Below are positions 54,426-62,706 of a stretch of 64,000 nt of DNA, in pieces; the first letter of the stretch is position 1, and the number at the start of each line of letters is the position of its first letter. Below the pieces are notes generated by a model. That model saw only the letters and a program-made list of their open reading frames with translations. It made no database searches and was not told the origin of the DNA. The stretch comes from JBGVSA01 sp049840475 (lineage in GTDB: Bacteria; Pseudomonadota; Gammaproteobacteria; Burkholderiales; Rhodocyclaceae). Both the position numbers and the translations under genes were made by a program. The stretch covers positions 124,001-188,000 of the forward strand of contig JASGKX010000001.1 in the NCBI GenBank assembly GCA_049840475.1, written 5' to 3'.

Positions 54426-54905
54426 ATGCCAGCCCCTCGATTTCTCGGTCGCGCACTGCTCGACGATCTCTGCGCGCAAGCCGCCGCATCGCCTCGCCTT
54501 CGTCGTAACCACAATCTGCACGCAACGACCGAGGATCCCGCCCAGCGCTTCTTCAACGCGTTGCAACCAGATTCGTACGTCCGCCCGCACCGCCACCTAG
54601 CCATCGGCAAGGAAGAAACGCTCATCGTGGTGCGCGGGCGCCTCGGCACGCTGTTCTTCGACGACCAAGGCAATGTGACGGAAACGCGCGTGCTCTGCCC
54701 GAGCGGTGAGGACTTCGGCCTGTTCATCCCGACCGGCCTTTGGCACAGCGTATTGGCGCTGGAGCTCACGGTGTTCTTCGAGGCCAAACGCGGCCCTTAC
54801 CAGCCTCTGACAGAAGACGAATTCGCGTCGTGGGCGCCAGCGGAAGGAACCGGCGATGCGGTGGGCTATCTTGTGACAATGCGCGAGCACTTCGCCGGGC
54901 GCTGA
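54426..54905 (+). CDS. WbuC-family cupin-fold metalloprotein
   Basis: A 159-residue protein. The N-terminal RRNHNLHATTEDPAQRFFNALQPDSYVRPHRH segment and the cupin motif with HRH and GKEETLIVVRGR (metal ligands His and Glu) are typical of the WbuC family. A second cupin half, FIPTGLWHSVLALEL, supplies another His. Members occur in O-antigen and EPS loci, with no firmly assigned reaction; sugar modification is suspected. The start at ATG 54426 is preferred to 54399. It lies 122 nt upstream of the ketosynthase cluster but shows no overlap with it, so membership is uncertain. Confidence 0.85.
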   Translation: MPAPRFLGRALLDDLCAQAAASPRLRRNHNLHATTEDPAQRFFNALQPDSYVRPHRHLAIGKEETLIVVRGRLGTLFFDDQGNVTETRVLCPSGEDFGLFIPTGLWHSVLALELTVFFEAKRGPYQPLTEDEFASWAPAEGTGDAVGYLVTMREHFAGR

Positions 54906-55027
54906 GTCGAGCCCGGAAAGCGTCAGTCCACGCCTCAGATCCCGACCGCCCTTGCGGCCGCTCTCTGGGCAGGCATGGGCCGGTGATACACTCGCGCGGA
55001 TTTTCTGATTCCCCCAACGCCGTACCC

Positions 55028-56005
55028 GTGAATCCCGACAGCATCTCTCCGGCCTCCACCAAGCGCGTCCTGGTGATCGACTACTCGCAAAGCGGACAAC
55101 TTTCGTCCGTCACGGCGCGTATCGTCGGGCCTTTGCGCGAGCAGGCCGGCGTAACGGTTCACGTTGAGCACATCCGCCCGGAGCCGGCCTATCCGTTCCC
55201 GTGGGGTTTTTTCAGCTTTCTTGATGCGTTCCCGGAGTCGGCGCACCTCGTGCCACCAGCGCTGGCGCCGTTGTCGCTGACGGGCGAAGAGGACTTCGAC
55301 CTCGTCATCCTGCCTTATCAGGTGTGGTTCCTCGCACCGTCGCCACCGATCGTGGCCTTTCTCAAAAGCCCCGTCGCCGCCCGCCTGCTGCGCGGCAAAC
55401 CGGTGGTGACGGTGATTGCCTGCCGCAACATGTGGATGACGGCGCAAGAGCGCATGAAGGGCCTGCTCGCCAGTGTCGGGGCCAGGCTCGTCAACAACGC
55501 CGTGCTCGTCGACGCCGGGCCGACGCTCGCGACGTTCATTACCACCCCGCGCTGGTTGCTGACTGGCCGCAAGGGAGCCTTCCTCGGCATGCCGCCCGCC
55601 GGCGTGGCCGAGCGCGACATCCAACGGGCGCGCCGCTTTGGCCTTGCCCTGCGGGACGCCCTGGCGACGAACGCCGAAAAAGGTGCGGGGCCGCTATTGG
55701 CCGGCCTCGGTGCCGTATGTGCCGACCCGCGTCTGTATGTCAGCGAACGCGCCGGCACACGCAGTTTCCATGTCTGGGGGCTGCTGCTACGTGCCGTCGG
55801 GCCCGCGGGCGCGGCACGCCGCCGCCCATTCCTGCTGCTATACGTGGCCTTCCTCGTATGCGCCATCATTTGCATCGTCCCCGTGAGCCTCGCCCTGCAA
55901 GCGCTGCTACGCCCTTTCATGGCTCGGCGCCTCGCGATGCTGAAGGCGCGCTTCGAAGCGCCCTCCGGCTCGGGAACCGAACGTCTATCCCTGTATGAGC
56001 ACTGA
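55028..56005 (+). CDS. DarA-like dialkylresorcinol condensing-type enzyme (flavodoxin fold)
   Basis: A 325-residue protein starting at GTG 55028. The N-terminal half is flavodoxin-like: RVLVIDYSQSGQLSSVTARI provides a putative FMN-phosphate loop, and FDLVILPYQVWFLAPSPPI follows. A single hydrophobic helix near the C-terminus (LLLYVAFLVCAIICIVPVSLAL) suggests membrane anchoring. It resembles proteins annotated as dialkylresorcinol condensing enzymes, which partner a KAS III; a KAS III gene indeed follows with an 11-nt overlap. It is the first gene of the coupled cluster. Whether the product here is a resorcinol is not established. Confidence 0.7.
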   Translation: MNPDSISPASTKRVLVIDYSQSGQLSSVTARIVGPLREQAGVTVHVEHIRPEPAYPFPWGFFSFLDAFPESAHLVPPALAPLSLTGEEDFDLVILPYQVWFLAPSPPIVAFLKSPVAARLLRGKPVVTVIACRNMWMTAQERMKGLLASVGARLVNNAVLVDAGPTLATFITTPRWLLTGRKGAFLGMPPAGVAERDIQRARRFGLALRDALATNAEKGAGPLLAGLGAVCADPRLYVSERAGTRSFHVWGLLLRAVGPAGAARRRPFLLLYVAFLVCAIICIVPVSLALQALLRPFMARRLAMLKARFEAPSGSGTERLSLYEH

Positions 56006-57128
56006 AGTCTTCATCACCCGCACTGCGTCCTTCCTGCCCTTCGAACCGGTCGGCAACGACGAGATCGAGTCCGTCCTCGGCATGATCGGCGGCAAGCCCT
56101 CGCGCGCGCGTCGCATCGTGCTGCGCTCGAACGGCATCCGCCAACGCCACTACGCCATCGACCGCAGCACCGGCGAACCGGCCATGAGCAACGCGCAGCT
56201 CACCGCCCGTGCAATACGCGGGCTGGGCGAAGTCGGCCACGTCGACGCGCTGGCCTGCGGCACGTCGCTGCCCGACCAGCTCATGCCGGGCCATGGTGTG
56301 ATGGTGCATGGCGAACTCGGTTGGCCGCGCCTGGAAGTCACCTCATTCGCCGGCATCTGCCTGTCGGGCACCGCCGCGCTCAAGCACGCCTGGCTGTCGG
56401 TACGGGCTGGCGACGCCCAGCGCGCAGTCGCGACCGGCTCTGAGCTGGCGTCGCCAATTCTGCTGGCGCGCCACTTCGAGGCTGAATCCGAACACCAGGT
56501 AAACATGCTCGAAGCGCGCCCCGAGATCGCTTTCGAAAAAGACTTCCTGCGCTGGATGCTCTCCGATGGCGCTGGCGCCATGCTGCTGGAGCGCGAACCT
56601 CGCGGCCCGCTGTCGCTGCGCATCGAATGGATCGAACTATCGTCCGCCGCGCATGAACTGCCGGCGTGCATGTACGCCGGTGCCGACAAACGCGACGACG
56701 GGTCGCTCGTCGGGTGGCTGCATCACCCCGTCGCCGACTGGGCCAGCAAGTCGATCTTTGCCGTCAAGCAAGACGTACGGCTGCTCGACGAGAACATCGG
56801 CCGCGCCACGTTCGCCGAACCGTTGACGGCGCTGATCGCCAAGCGCGGTCTGCGCGCGCAAGACATCGATTGGTTCTTGCCGCATATGTCGTCGTGCTAT
56901 TTCGCCGACCGGCTCGCTGCCACGCTGGAAGAAATCGGCCTGCCGATTCCGCGCGAACGCTGGTTCACAAACCTCACCACGCGTGGCAACACCGGCTCGG
57001 CCTCGCCCTACATCATGCTCGACGAACTGTTCCGCTCCGGGCGTATTACGCGCGGCCAGCGACTGCTCATGTACGTGCCGGAAAGCGGGCGCTTCTCCAG
57101 CGGCTTCGTCTGCCTGGAGGCCGTCTGA
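55995..57128 (+). CDS. Beta-ketoacyl-ACP synthase III (DarB-like)
   Basis: A 377-residue thiolase-fold enzyme with a complete KAS III triad: C122 in SFAGICLSGTAALKH, H297 in WFLPHMSSCYF and N332 in TRGNTGSASPY. The DGAGAMLLE segment near 191-199 supports this. It overlaps the DarA-like gene by 11 nt and the next small gene by one base (TGATG). KAS III enzymes condense an acyl-CoA or acyl-ACP with a second unit; in dialkylresorcinol pathways they join two beta-keto acyl chains. It is the chain-joining or starter enzyme of this cluster. Confidence 0.88.
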   Translation: MSTEVFITRTASFLPFEPVGNDEIESVLGMIGGKPSRARRIVLRSNGIRQRHYAIDRSTGEPAMSNAQLTARAIRGLGEVGHVDALACGTSLPDQLMPGHGVMVHGELGWPRLEVTSFAGICLSGTAALKHAWLSVRAGDAQRAVATGSELASPILLARHFEAESEHQVNMLEARPEIAFEKDFLRWMLSDGAGAMLLEREPRGPLSLRIEWIELSSAAHELPACMYAGADKRDDGSLVGWLHHPVADWASKSIFAVKQDVRLLDENIGRATFAEPLTALIAKRGLRAQDIDWFLPHMSSCYFADRLAATLEEIGLPIPRERWFTNLTTRGNTGSASPYIMLDELFRSGRITRGQRLLMYVPESGRFSSGFVCLEAV

Positions 57129-57523
57129 TGGAAGTCGGCGCCGTCCCGCAGGAAGGCAATCGCACGCACGGCGGGCAACGCAAGGCGGTCTACGCGCGCG
57201 ACGCACAAGGCCGCATCGTGAGCGTCGCATCACTCGGCTGGGAAGTCGAAGAAATCGTCACTTCGCAAGCTGTTGACGCATTGCGCGCACTGGCCGAAGA
57301 CGCGCGCCAACGCGCACGCCAAGGGCTTGCCTCTCCGCTGGAATACTGGATGCATGACCGCCGCATGGACCTCGCGCTCCTCGCGCAAGCGACCGGCATC
57401 TGGCGCTGGCGGGTACGTCGCCATCTGCAGCCGACCATTTTTGCGCAACTGTCGCCACGCCTGCTGCAACGTTACGCCGATGCACTGGGGCTCGATGTCG
57501 CCACACTTCGGAGCGTGCCATGA
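57128..57523 (+). CDS. Small conserved-looking protein of unknown function in the ketosynthase cluster
   Basis: A 131-residue, basic, helical protein that I do not recognise. The first half has VYARDAQGRIVSVASLGWEVEEIVTSQAVD. The second half (about 75-131) looks like a compact helix-turn-helix: MDLALLAQATGIWRWRVRRHL followed by LLQRYADALGLDVATL, as in Cro/C1-type domains. There is no signal peptide or membrane helix. It overlaps the KAS III stop by one base and the BtrH-like gene by four, so it is made with the pathway. It may be a regulator or a protein-interaction factor. Confidence 0.72.
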   Translation: MEVGAVPQEGNRTHGGQRKAVYARDAQGRIVSVASLGWEVEEIVTSQAVDALRALAEDARQRARQGLASPLEYWMHDRRMDLALLAQATGIWRWRVRRHLQPTIFAQLSPRLLQRYADALGLDVATLRSVP

Positions 57524-58503
57524 CGGCGCGCTTTGAACATCGCCACGCGGCGCACTGCGAAAGCGGTGCCATCTCTGCACTGCTGCGGCATCACGGCGCC
57601 GATGTCAGCGAAGCGATGGCCTTCGGCCTGTCGTCAGCGCTGTCATTCGCCTACCTGCCCTTCATCCGTCTGCAGGGCCTTCCGCTGGTGGCTTACCGCA
57701 TGCCGCCGCGCGCCATCATCAAGGGATTGTCGCGGCCGTTCGGCGCGCGCTTTCGATTCGAAACCTTCCGCTCGCCGCAGGCCGGGGCGCAGCGTCTCGA
57801 TGCGTTGCTCGACGAGGGCCGAGTGGTCGGCCTGCAGACGTCCGTATTCTGGCTGCCGTATTTTCCGCAGGACATGCGCTTTCACTTCAACGCGCACAAC
57901 CTGCTGGTGTTCGGACGCAATGGCGATCAATACGACATCAGCGATCCGGTCTTCGAGACGCCGCAGACCTGCGCTGCCGCCGACCTGAGCCGCGCACGCT
58001 TCGCCAAAGGTCTGCTCGCGCCGCGAGGCATGCTCTACTACGCGGAAAGCATCGACCGCACGCAACCGAGCGCAGAAGACACATTGCGCGCGATCCGCAA
58101 AACCTGTCGCGGCATGCGTGCGCCCGTACCCATCGCCGGCGTGCGCGCCATGCGCATGCTGGCCCGCAAGCTGGCATCGCTCGACCCCACGCATGCCGCC
58201 ACGGCCCCGTTCGTGGGCCATGTCGTACGTATGCAGGAAGAAATCGGCACAGGCGGAGCCGGTTTCCGCTTCATCTACGCCGCTTTCCTGCAAGAAGCCG
58301 CGCAATTGACGACACGCTCTGCACTCGATGAATTCGCCGACCGCCTGATGCGCATCGGCGACGACTGGCGCGCATTCGCGCTGCGCGCGGCCCGCATGCT
58401 GCGCGCGCGCGAGCCGATGGTGCCCGCTGAACTCGCGCGATTGCTGCACGCGCAGGCCGACGCCGAAGAGCAGTTCTTCCGCGACCTCGCACGCGCATGC
58501 TGA
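57520..58503 (+). CDS. BtrH_N/DUF4872 domain protein (cysteine acyl/aminoacyl-transferase-like)
   Basis: A 327-residue protein. The N-terminal BtrH_N domain has HCESGAISALLRHHG with C13, the presumed nucleophile, followed by a papain-like order of H126 (FNAHNLLVFGR) and D142 (DISDPV). The C-terminal half, about 170-327, is helical and matches the DUF4872 type. In butirosin synthesis BtrH transfers an acyl chain from a carrier protein to an amine acceptor, so this protein may release the cluster's acyl product from the ACP encoded downstream. It overlaps its neighbours by 4 and 7 nt. The role is inferred from family and context. Confidence 0.82.
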   Translation: MTARFEHRHAAHCESGAISALLRHHGADVSEAMAFGLSSALSFAYLPFIRLQGLPLVAYRMPPRAIIKGLSRPFGARFRFETFRSPQAGAQRLDALLDEGRVVGLQTSVFWLPYFPQDMRFHFNAHNLLVFGRNGDQYDISDPVFETPQTCAAADLSRARFAKGLLAPRGMLYYAESIDRTQPSAEDTLRAIRKTCRGMRAPVPIAGVRAMRMLARKLASLDPTHAATAPFVGHVVRMQEEIGTGGAGFRFIYAAFLQEAAQLTTRSALDEFADRLMRIGDDWRAFALRAARMLRAREPMVPAELARLLHAQADAEEQFFRDLARAC

Positions 58504-59417
58504 GCATCGAGAATCTCTCTTTCCAGTATGCGAGCGCCGCACGGCCGGCACTCGACGGCATTTCGCTCAGCGTTGCGCGGGGAGAAATCCTCGGCCTGCT
58601 TGGCCCCAATGGCGCAGGCAAGACCACGCTCATTTCGCACCTGGCCGGACGCCTGGCGATTCAGCGTGGCGCCATCAGCATGGACGGCACTGCACTGGAC
58701 GCGCTGCGCCGCACCGCACCGACGCGCATCACGCTGGCGCCGCAGGACTACGCCTTCTACCCGATGCTGTCGGTGCGCGAAAACCTCAAGGTCTTTGCCG
58801 CCGCCTCACGACTCTCTGGCGCGCGGCTGCGCGAACGATGCGAGGCGTGCATGGCTTTCGCACAGCTCGAACGTTTTGCCCTGACGCGCGGAGAACAATT
58901 GTCGGGCGGCCTCAAGCGAAGGTTGAACCTTGCCATCGCGCTGCTGCCCGAGCCCGACCTGATCCTGCTCGACGAGCCTACCGTCGGCGTCGACCCGCAA
59001 TCGCGTGCATTCATCCTCGACGCGGTGCGCTCACTGGCGCGCGCTGGCGCCGCGGTGATCTACACGTCGCATTACATGGACGAGATCGAAGCGATCGCTG
59101 ACCGCATCGCCATCATCGATCACGGTCGCCTGCTTCGTGATGCCACGCTTTCGCAACTGCTGGCGGAAGGCGCTCGTTCCTTGCGCGTATCTGCAGACGG
59201 CGTCGCACCGCACGCACTCGCCACGTTGCTCGCGCCGTGGGGCATGACCACCGTCGATGGCAACACGGTCACACTGGCCTTGAATGACAACGCCAACCCC
59301 GTCGAGGCACTCGCGACGATCGTGGCCCATGGCGGCACGCTCACGCGCGCGCACTACGGCCACGACAATCTGGAGCAACTCTTCATGCGCCTGACCAAGC
59401 GCTCGCTGAGGGATTGA
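58497..59417 (+). CDS. ABC-2 type transporter ATP-binding protein
   Basis: A 306-residue ATPase of the drug/lipid exporter type. Walker A is GPNGAGKTT (36-44), the Q-loop APQDYAF, the signature LSGG (135-138) and Walker B LILLDE (155-160), with SHYMDE as H-switch. A C-terminal extension of about 90 residues is usual for ABC-2 ATPases of the CcmA group. It overlaps the BtrH-like gene by 7 nt and precedes its permease by 22 nt. It probably exports the cluster product or flips its lipid form. Confidence 0.92.
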   Translation: MLSIENLSFQYASAARPALDGISLSVARGEILGLLGPNGAGKTTLISHLAGRLAIQRGAISMDGTALDALRRTAPTRITLAPQDYAFYPMLSVRENLKVFAAASRLSGARLRERCEACMAFAQLERFALTRGEQLSGGLKRRLNLAIALLPEPDLILLDEPTVGVDPQSRAFILDAVRSLARAGAAVIYTSHYMDEIEAIADRIAIIDHGRLLRDATLSQLLAEGARSLRVSADGVAPHALATLLAPWGMTTVDGNTVTLALNDNANPVEALATIVAHGGTLTRAHYGHDNLEQLFMRLTKRSLRD

Positions 59418-59439
59418 CCATGCAGGCACGGAGCCTCAA

Positions 59440-60595
59440 ATGCTGCGCGCACTGATGGCGAAGGAACTGCGCGCCCTGCTGCGCGATATCCACGGTCTGG
59501 GCGCACTGTTCGTCATGCCGCTGGTGTTCATCGTGATCATGTCGCTGGCGCTCAAGGACGTTCTACAACCCGCCCATCCAGCAGTACGCCTACGCCGTCG
59601 TCATGAACGACGACGGCCCCGCTGCACGCGAATTGGTTGACCGCTGGGCGGCACGACGCGGCACCGCACAGGCCGTTGACAACTGGCAGGCGGGGCTGGC
59701 CGACGCACGACTGCGTTACGTGCTGGTCATCGAGCGCGACTTCTCACGCGCACTGTCGTTGCCGGCCGCGCCCGACGGAGTCAAGGTCCGACTGATTGCC
59801 GAACCCGGTCTCGACCCAGGGCTATTCCGCAGCACTGGCGCGGAGCTCGCGGCGCTCGTCGGCGAACTGCGCGCGAATGCCCTGCTCGATCGCTTCCTCG
59901 GCATGGCGCCCGAGGGCGCTGCGTCGATCTCGCGCTTTGTCGCAGCCGAGCGACTCACGACTGGCGTGCATCCGACCGCCGTGCAGTACAGCGTACCGGC
60001 ATGGCTGATCTTCGGCATGTTCTTCGTTGTGGCCGCCATGTCCAACCTGTTCGTGCAGGAACGCGACAGCGGCATCCTCGCGCGGCTCAACACCCTGAGC
60101 GTGCCACCGCGCATACAGGTTGCCGCCAAGGCGTTGCCGTACCTGGTCGTGAATCTCGTGCAAGCGGGCATGATGCTGGCCGTTGGCGCATGGCTGATGC
60201 CGCTGCTCGGCGGTGATGGCCTGTCATTCGCGGGCGTACACCCGAGCGCGCTGCTGGTGTCCGTGCTGGCAACAGGATGCGCCGCCGTCGCACTCGCACT
60301 CTTCGTGGCAAGCCTGGTGCGCACGCACGCGCAGGCCGGCGCGGTCGGGCCGATCATCAACGTCATCATGGCGGCCATCGGCGGCATCATGGTGCCGACC
60401 TTCGTCATGCCGCTGTTCATGCAGAAGCTGGCCAGCGCATCGCCGATGAATTGGGCGCTCGATGCGATGCTCAATGTGCTCGTACGCGGCGGCGACGTGA
60501 GCGCCATTCAACAGCCGGTGCTGCGCCTGCTGGCGTTCGCGCTCGTGATGTTCATCGCTGCCAGCCTGCTCTTTCACCGTCGCATCCGTCACTGA
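59440..60595 (+). pseudogene. ABC-2 type transporter permease, +1 frameshift
   Basis: The frame from ATG 59440 encodes the start and first membrane helix (AKELRALLRDIHGLGALFVMPLVFIVIM, then ALKDV) and slips there. The rest of the protein (QYAYAVVMNDDGPAARELVD and five further helices) lies in the next frame. Deleting one T at 59561-59562 (GACGTTCTAC to GACGTCTAC) gives ALKDVYNPP and a 384-residue protein. It has a large extracytoplasmic domain between helices 1 and 2, and ABC-2 membrane signature IFGMFFVVAAMSNLF. It is the partner of the ATPase encoded just upstream. If the frameshift is real, the exporter is dead. Confidence 0.85.
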
Positions 60596-60599
60596 ATCC

Positions 60600-60866
60600 A
60601 TGACCGACATCGTCACCCTCATCGCGCAGATCAAGGCGCTCATTCTGGACGCCGCCGACAAGCCCGAACCTGCTGGCGGCATCGGTGACGATGAGGTGCT
60701 TTTCGGCCCGGAGGCTCGCCTTGCACTCGACTCGCTCGATGCCCTGCAGATTTCGATGGCGATCCAGCAGCGCTACGGCATCCGCATCACCGACAGCAAA
60801 GAAACGCGCCGCGCGCTGACCAGCGTCGCCACGCTCGCGGCCTATCTTGCCGAGCGGGGCGCATGA
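60600..60866 (+). CDS. Acyl carrier protein
   Basis: An 88-residue acidic four-helix carrier. The phosphopantetheine attachment Ser is S45 in LALDSLDALQISMAIQ, a DSL motif at the normal position. The helix that follows, RYGIRITDSKETRRALTSV, completes the fold. It begins four bases after the permease stop and overlaps the ketosynthase start by 4 nt. It is distinct from a housekeeping AcpP (only moderate resemblance) and is presumably the dedicated carrier of the cluster's KAS enzymes. Confidence 0.9.
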   Translation: MTDIVTLIAQIKALILDAADKPEPAGGIGDDEVLFGPEARLALDSLDALQISMAIQQRYGIRITDSKETRRALTSVATLAAYLAERGA

Positions 60867-61927
60867 GTCTGTACCTCGCCGGCCGGGGGCTGGCCTGCGC
60901 GCTGGGCGGCGATCTCGCATCCTCAGTTGCCGCGCTTAACACTGACGTCGCCACGCGCTCGGTGGACCTTGGCGATTTCGGCCGCTTCCCGTATCGACCG
61001 ATCCCCTTTGAGATGTCCGACTGGTATGCGCGCGCGCGCACGCTCATCGAACGCGTCGTCGCGGAATCGGGTGGCGACACCGCGCAGCACGCACCGCTGT
61101 TCGTGGCATCGTCATCCGTCGATGTGGGCGCCGCCGAAGGCAATCCGACCGACTTCATTCCCGACTGCACGGCTTTCGCATACCGCATCGCCGAATGGCT
61201 CGACTGGCGCGGGCCGGTATTCGCGATTGGGACAGCGTGCACCTCGTCGATCAACGCCATCCTGACGGCGCGCGACATGATCGACGCGGGGCTCGCCGAC
61301 GACGCGCTCGTGCTGGGTGTGGAGCTTGCCAACACATTTACGCTGCGTGGCTTCGCTGCCATGCAGTTGCTCTCCCCCTCCCGCGCGCAGCCATTCGGGG
61401 CGACACGCAACGGACTGGTGCTGGGCGAAGCCGTCGCGGCGCTGCGCCTGTCTCGCAATCATTCGCGCTGGCGCGTTGCCGGCGGTGCCAACGTAGTCAA
61501 CGGCAACGATCCGGCAGGCGCCAACCACCAGGCCGTCGCGACGATGGCGCAGCGCACGTTGGCGGACGCTGGCGTCGATGCGACATCGGTCAGACTCATC
61601 AAGGCGCAGGCCGCGGGCAGTCCTGGCAACGATGCGACCGAAGCCCATGCGTTGCGCAGCGTGTTCGGCTCAGATGTCGCGATGACTTCGTTCAAGCATG
61701 TAATAGGGCACACGCTCGGCGCCTCCGGCGCGGCGGAACTGGCGCTGCTCACCGCCGGCCTCGAAACCGGTGCGCTACCGCGCGCCGACTACACGTTCGA
61801 CGATGCGCTCGACTGCACACTGGCAGACCACGCCGAACCATCGCGGTACGTGATGGCCGACATTCTCGGTTTCGGCGGAGGCCATGCTGCTGTGCTGCTC
61901 GAAGATTGCGAGACGCGCGATGCGTGA
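60863..61927 (+). CDS. Beta-ketoacyl synthase (KAS II-like) with His-to-Gln active site
   Basis: A 354-residue condensing enzyme, shorter than FabF (about 410). The nucleophile is C126 in GTACTSSINAI, and the second His is H283 in IGHTLGASGAAEL. The first His, normally in AHGTGT, is replaced by Gln: KAQAAGSPGNDATEA gives Q249. A C-Q-H enzyme should acylate but may not decarboxylate malonyl-ACP normally. It overlaps the ACP gene by 4 nt and the next gene by 8 nt. It may work as a heterodimer with the following KS-like protein, or catalyse a different condensation or acyl transfer. Confidence 0.85.
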   Translation: MSLYLAGRGLACALGGDLASSVAALNTDVATRSVDLGDFGRFPYRPIPFEMSDWYARARTLIERVVAESGGDTAQHAPLFVASSSVDVGAAEGNPTDFIPDCTAFAYRIAEWLDWRGPVFAIGTACTSSINAILTARDMIDAGLADDALVLGVELANTFTLRGFAAMQLLSPSRAQPFGATRNGLVLGEAVAALRLSRNHSRWRVAGGANVVNGNDPAGANHQAVATMAQRTLADAGVDATSVRLIKAQAAGSPGNDATEAHALRSVFGSDVAMTSFKHVIGHTLGASGAAELALLTAGLETGALPRADYTFDDALDCTLADHAEPSRYVMADILGFGGGHAAVLLEDCETRDA

Positions 61928-62471
61928 GTGCTCGCTGCGCATCATCGGCCGCCATCTTGACGCCACACCGCCTGACTGGCGTGATCGCCTCGCGGCGCGA
62001 CTGGGCGAGCGCCCTCGCCGACTGGGTACGTGGACCGAACTGGCGCTCTACGGTGCACTGTGTTGCATCGATGATGCGGGTGAAACCCCACTGCCAGCCG
62101 ATGCGACCCTGCGGCTATGCAGTCGGCGCGCCACGGCGTCGCCCACGCTGCAGGCGTTGATACAGGCGCAAACCGGCTTGCCGATGCCATTTACCTTTCT
62201 GCAGAGCCAGACCAGCCAGACATTGGCGGCGCTCGCCGGGCGCCTTGGATGGCAAGGCGACGCGGTCTTCATTGCATCGCAACATGCGGACGATATTTTC
62301 GCCGTGGCCTGCCACGCAGCCGGACCTGGCGGCGTGTTGTTCGGTGTCGTCGAGGAAGACGCGCTCCAGTCCCATTGGGTGAGACTCGCCCCCTGCGAAT
62401 CCGCTATCGCAGATGTCGCAGGCAATGCGGCGGCCGTATCGGCCTGCTGGCGCAGATTGCGCTCGGCATAG
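61920..62471 (+). CDS. Degenerate ketosynthase-like protein (possible partner subunit)
   Basis: A 183-residue protein. Segments such as TWTELALYGALCCIDDAG, LQALIQAQTGLPMPFTFLQSQ, DAVFIASQHADDIFAVACHA and GVLFGVVEED have the rhythm of the N-terminal half of a ketosynthase domain, but the active-site Cys is absent at the expected place. The length is about half a KAS. It resembles the non-catalytic ketoacyl-synthase-like proteins that pair with a catalytic KAS in type II clusters; this is only moderate. It starts at ATG 61920, inside the end of the upstream KAS gene, and ends the cluster. Confidence 0.6.
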   Translation: MRECSLRIIGRHLDATPPDWRDRLAARLGERPRRLGTWTELALYGALCCIDDAGETPLPADATLRLCSRRATASPTLQALIQAQTGLPMPFTFLQSQTSQTLAALAGRLGWQGDAVFIASQHADDIFAVACHAAGPGGVLFGVVEEDALQSHWVRLAPCESAIADVAGNAAAVSACWRRLRSA

Positions 62472-62706
62472 TCCCGCGCTTCGCCATCCCGCCTTCTTGA
62501 CGGGTTTTTACCCGTGTCGACACACAAATTCGCAATCGCGCCAGACCCCCGTTTGCGACCAAAAACCCTGATTCCTTAAGGCGTTCCGCCGAATGGCAGC
62601 AACGACCGTTTAGCGGCCTACGGCATCAAGATGCGAACGCCATGGCCGTTAACCGAGGCATTCGCAGCAGTGGCCACTACGCCGCGACGCTGCATGCCAA
62701 GGAAGA
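62472..62706. other. Intergenic region after the ketosynthase cluster
   Basis: A 235-nt region. A short hairpin (ACGGGT, TTTT, ACCCGT) lies at about 62500-62514, but no T-run follows. It must also carry the promoter of the chemoreceptor. No clear -35/-10 or sigma-28 element was found. Confidence 0.4.

Noticed and set aside
62570..62600. Sigma-28-like promoter before the chemoreceptor
   Set aside because: CTTAA and GCCGAAT elements are present but much too close together for a flagellar-type promoter.
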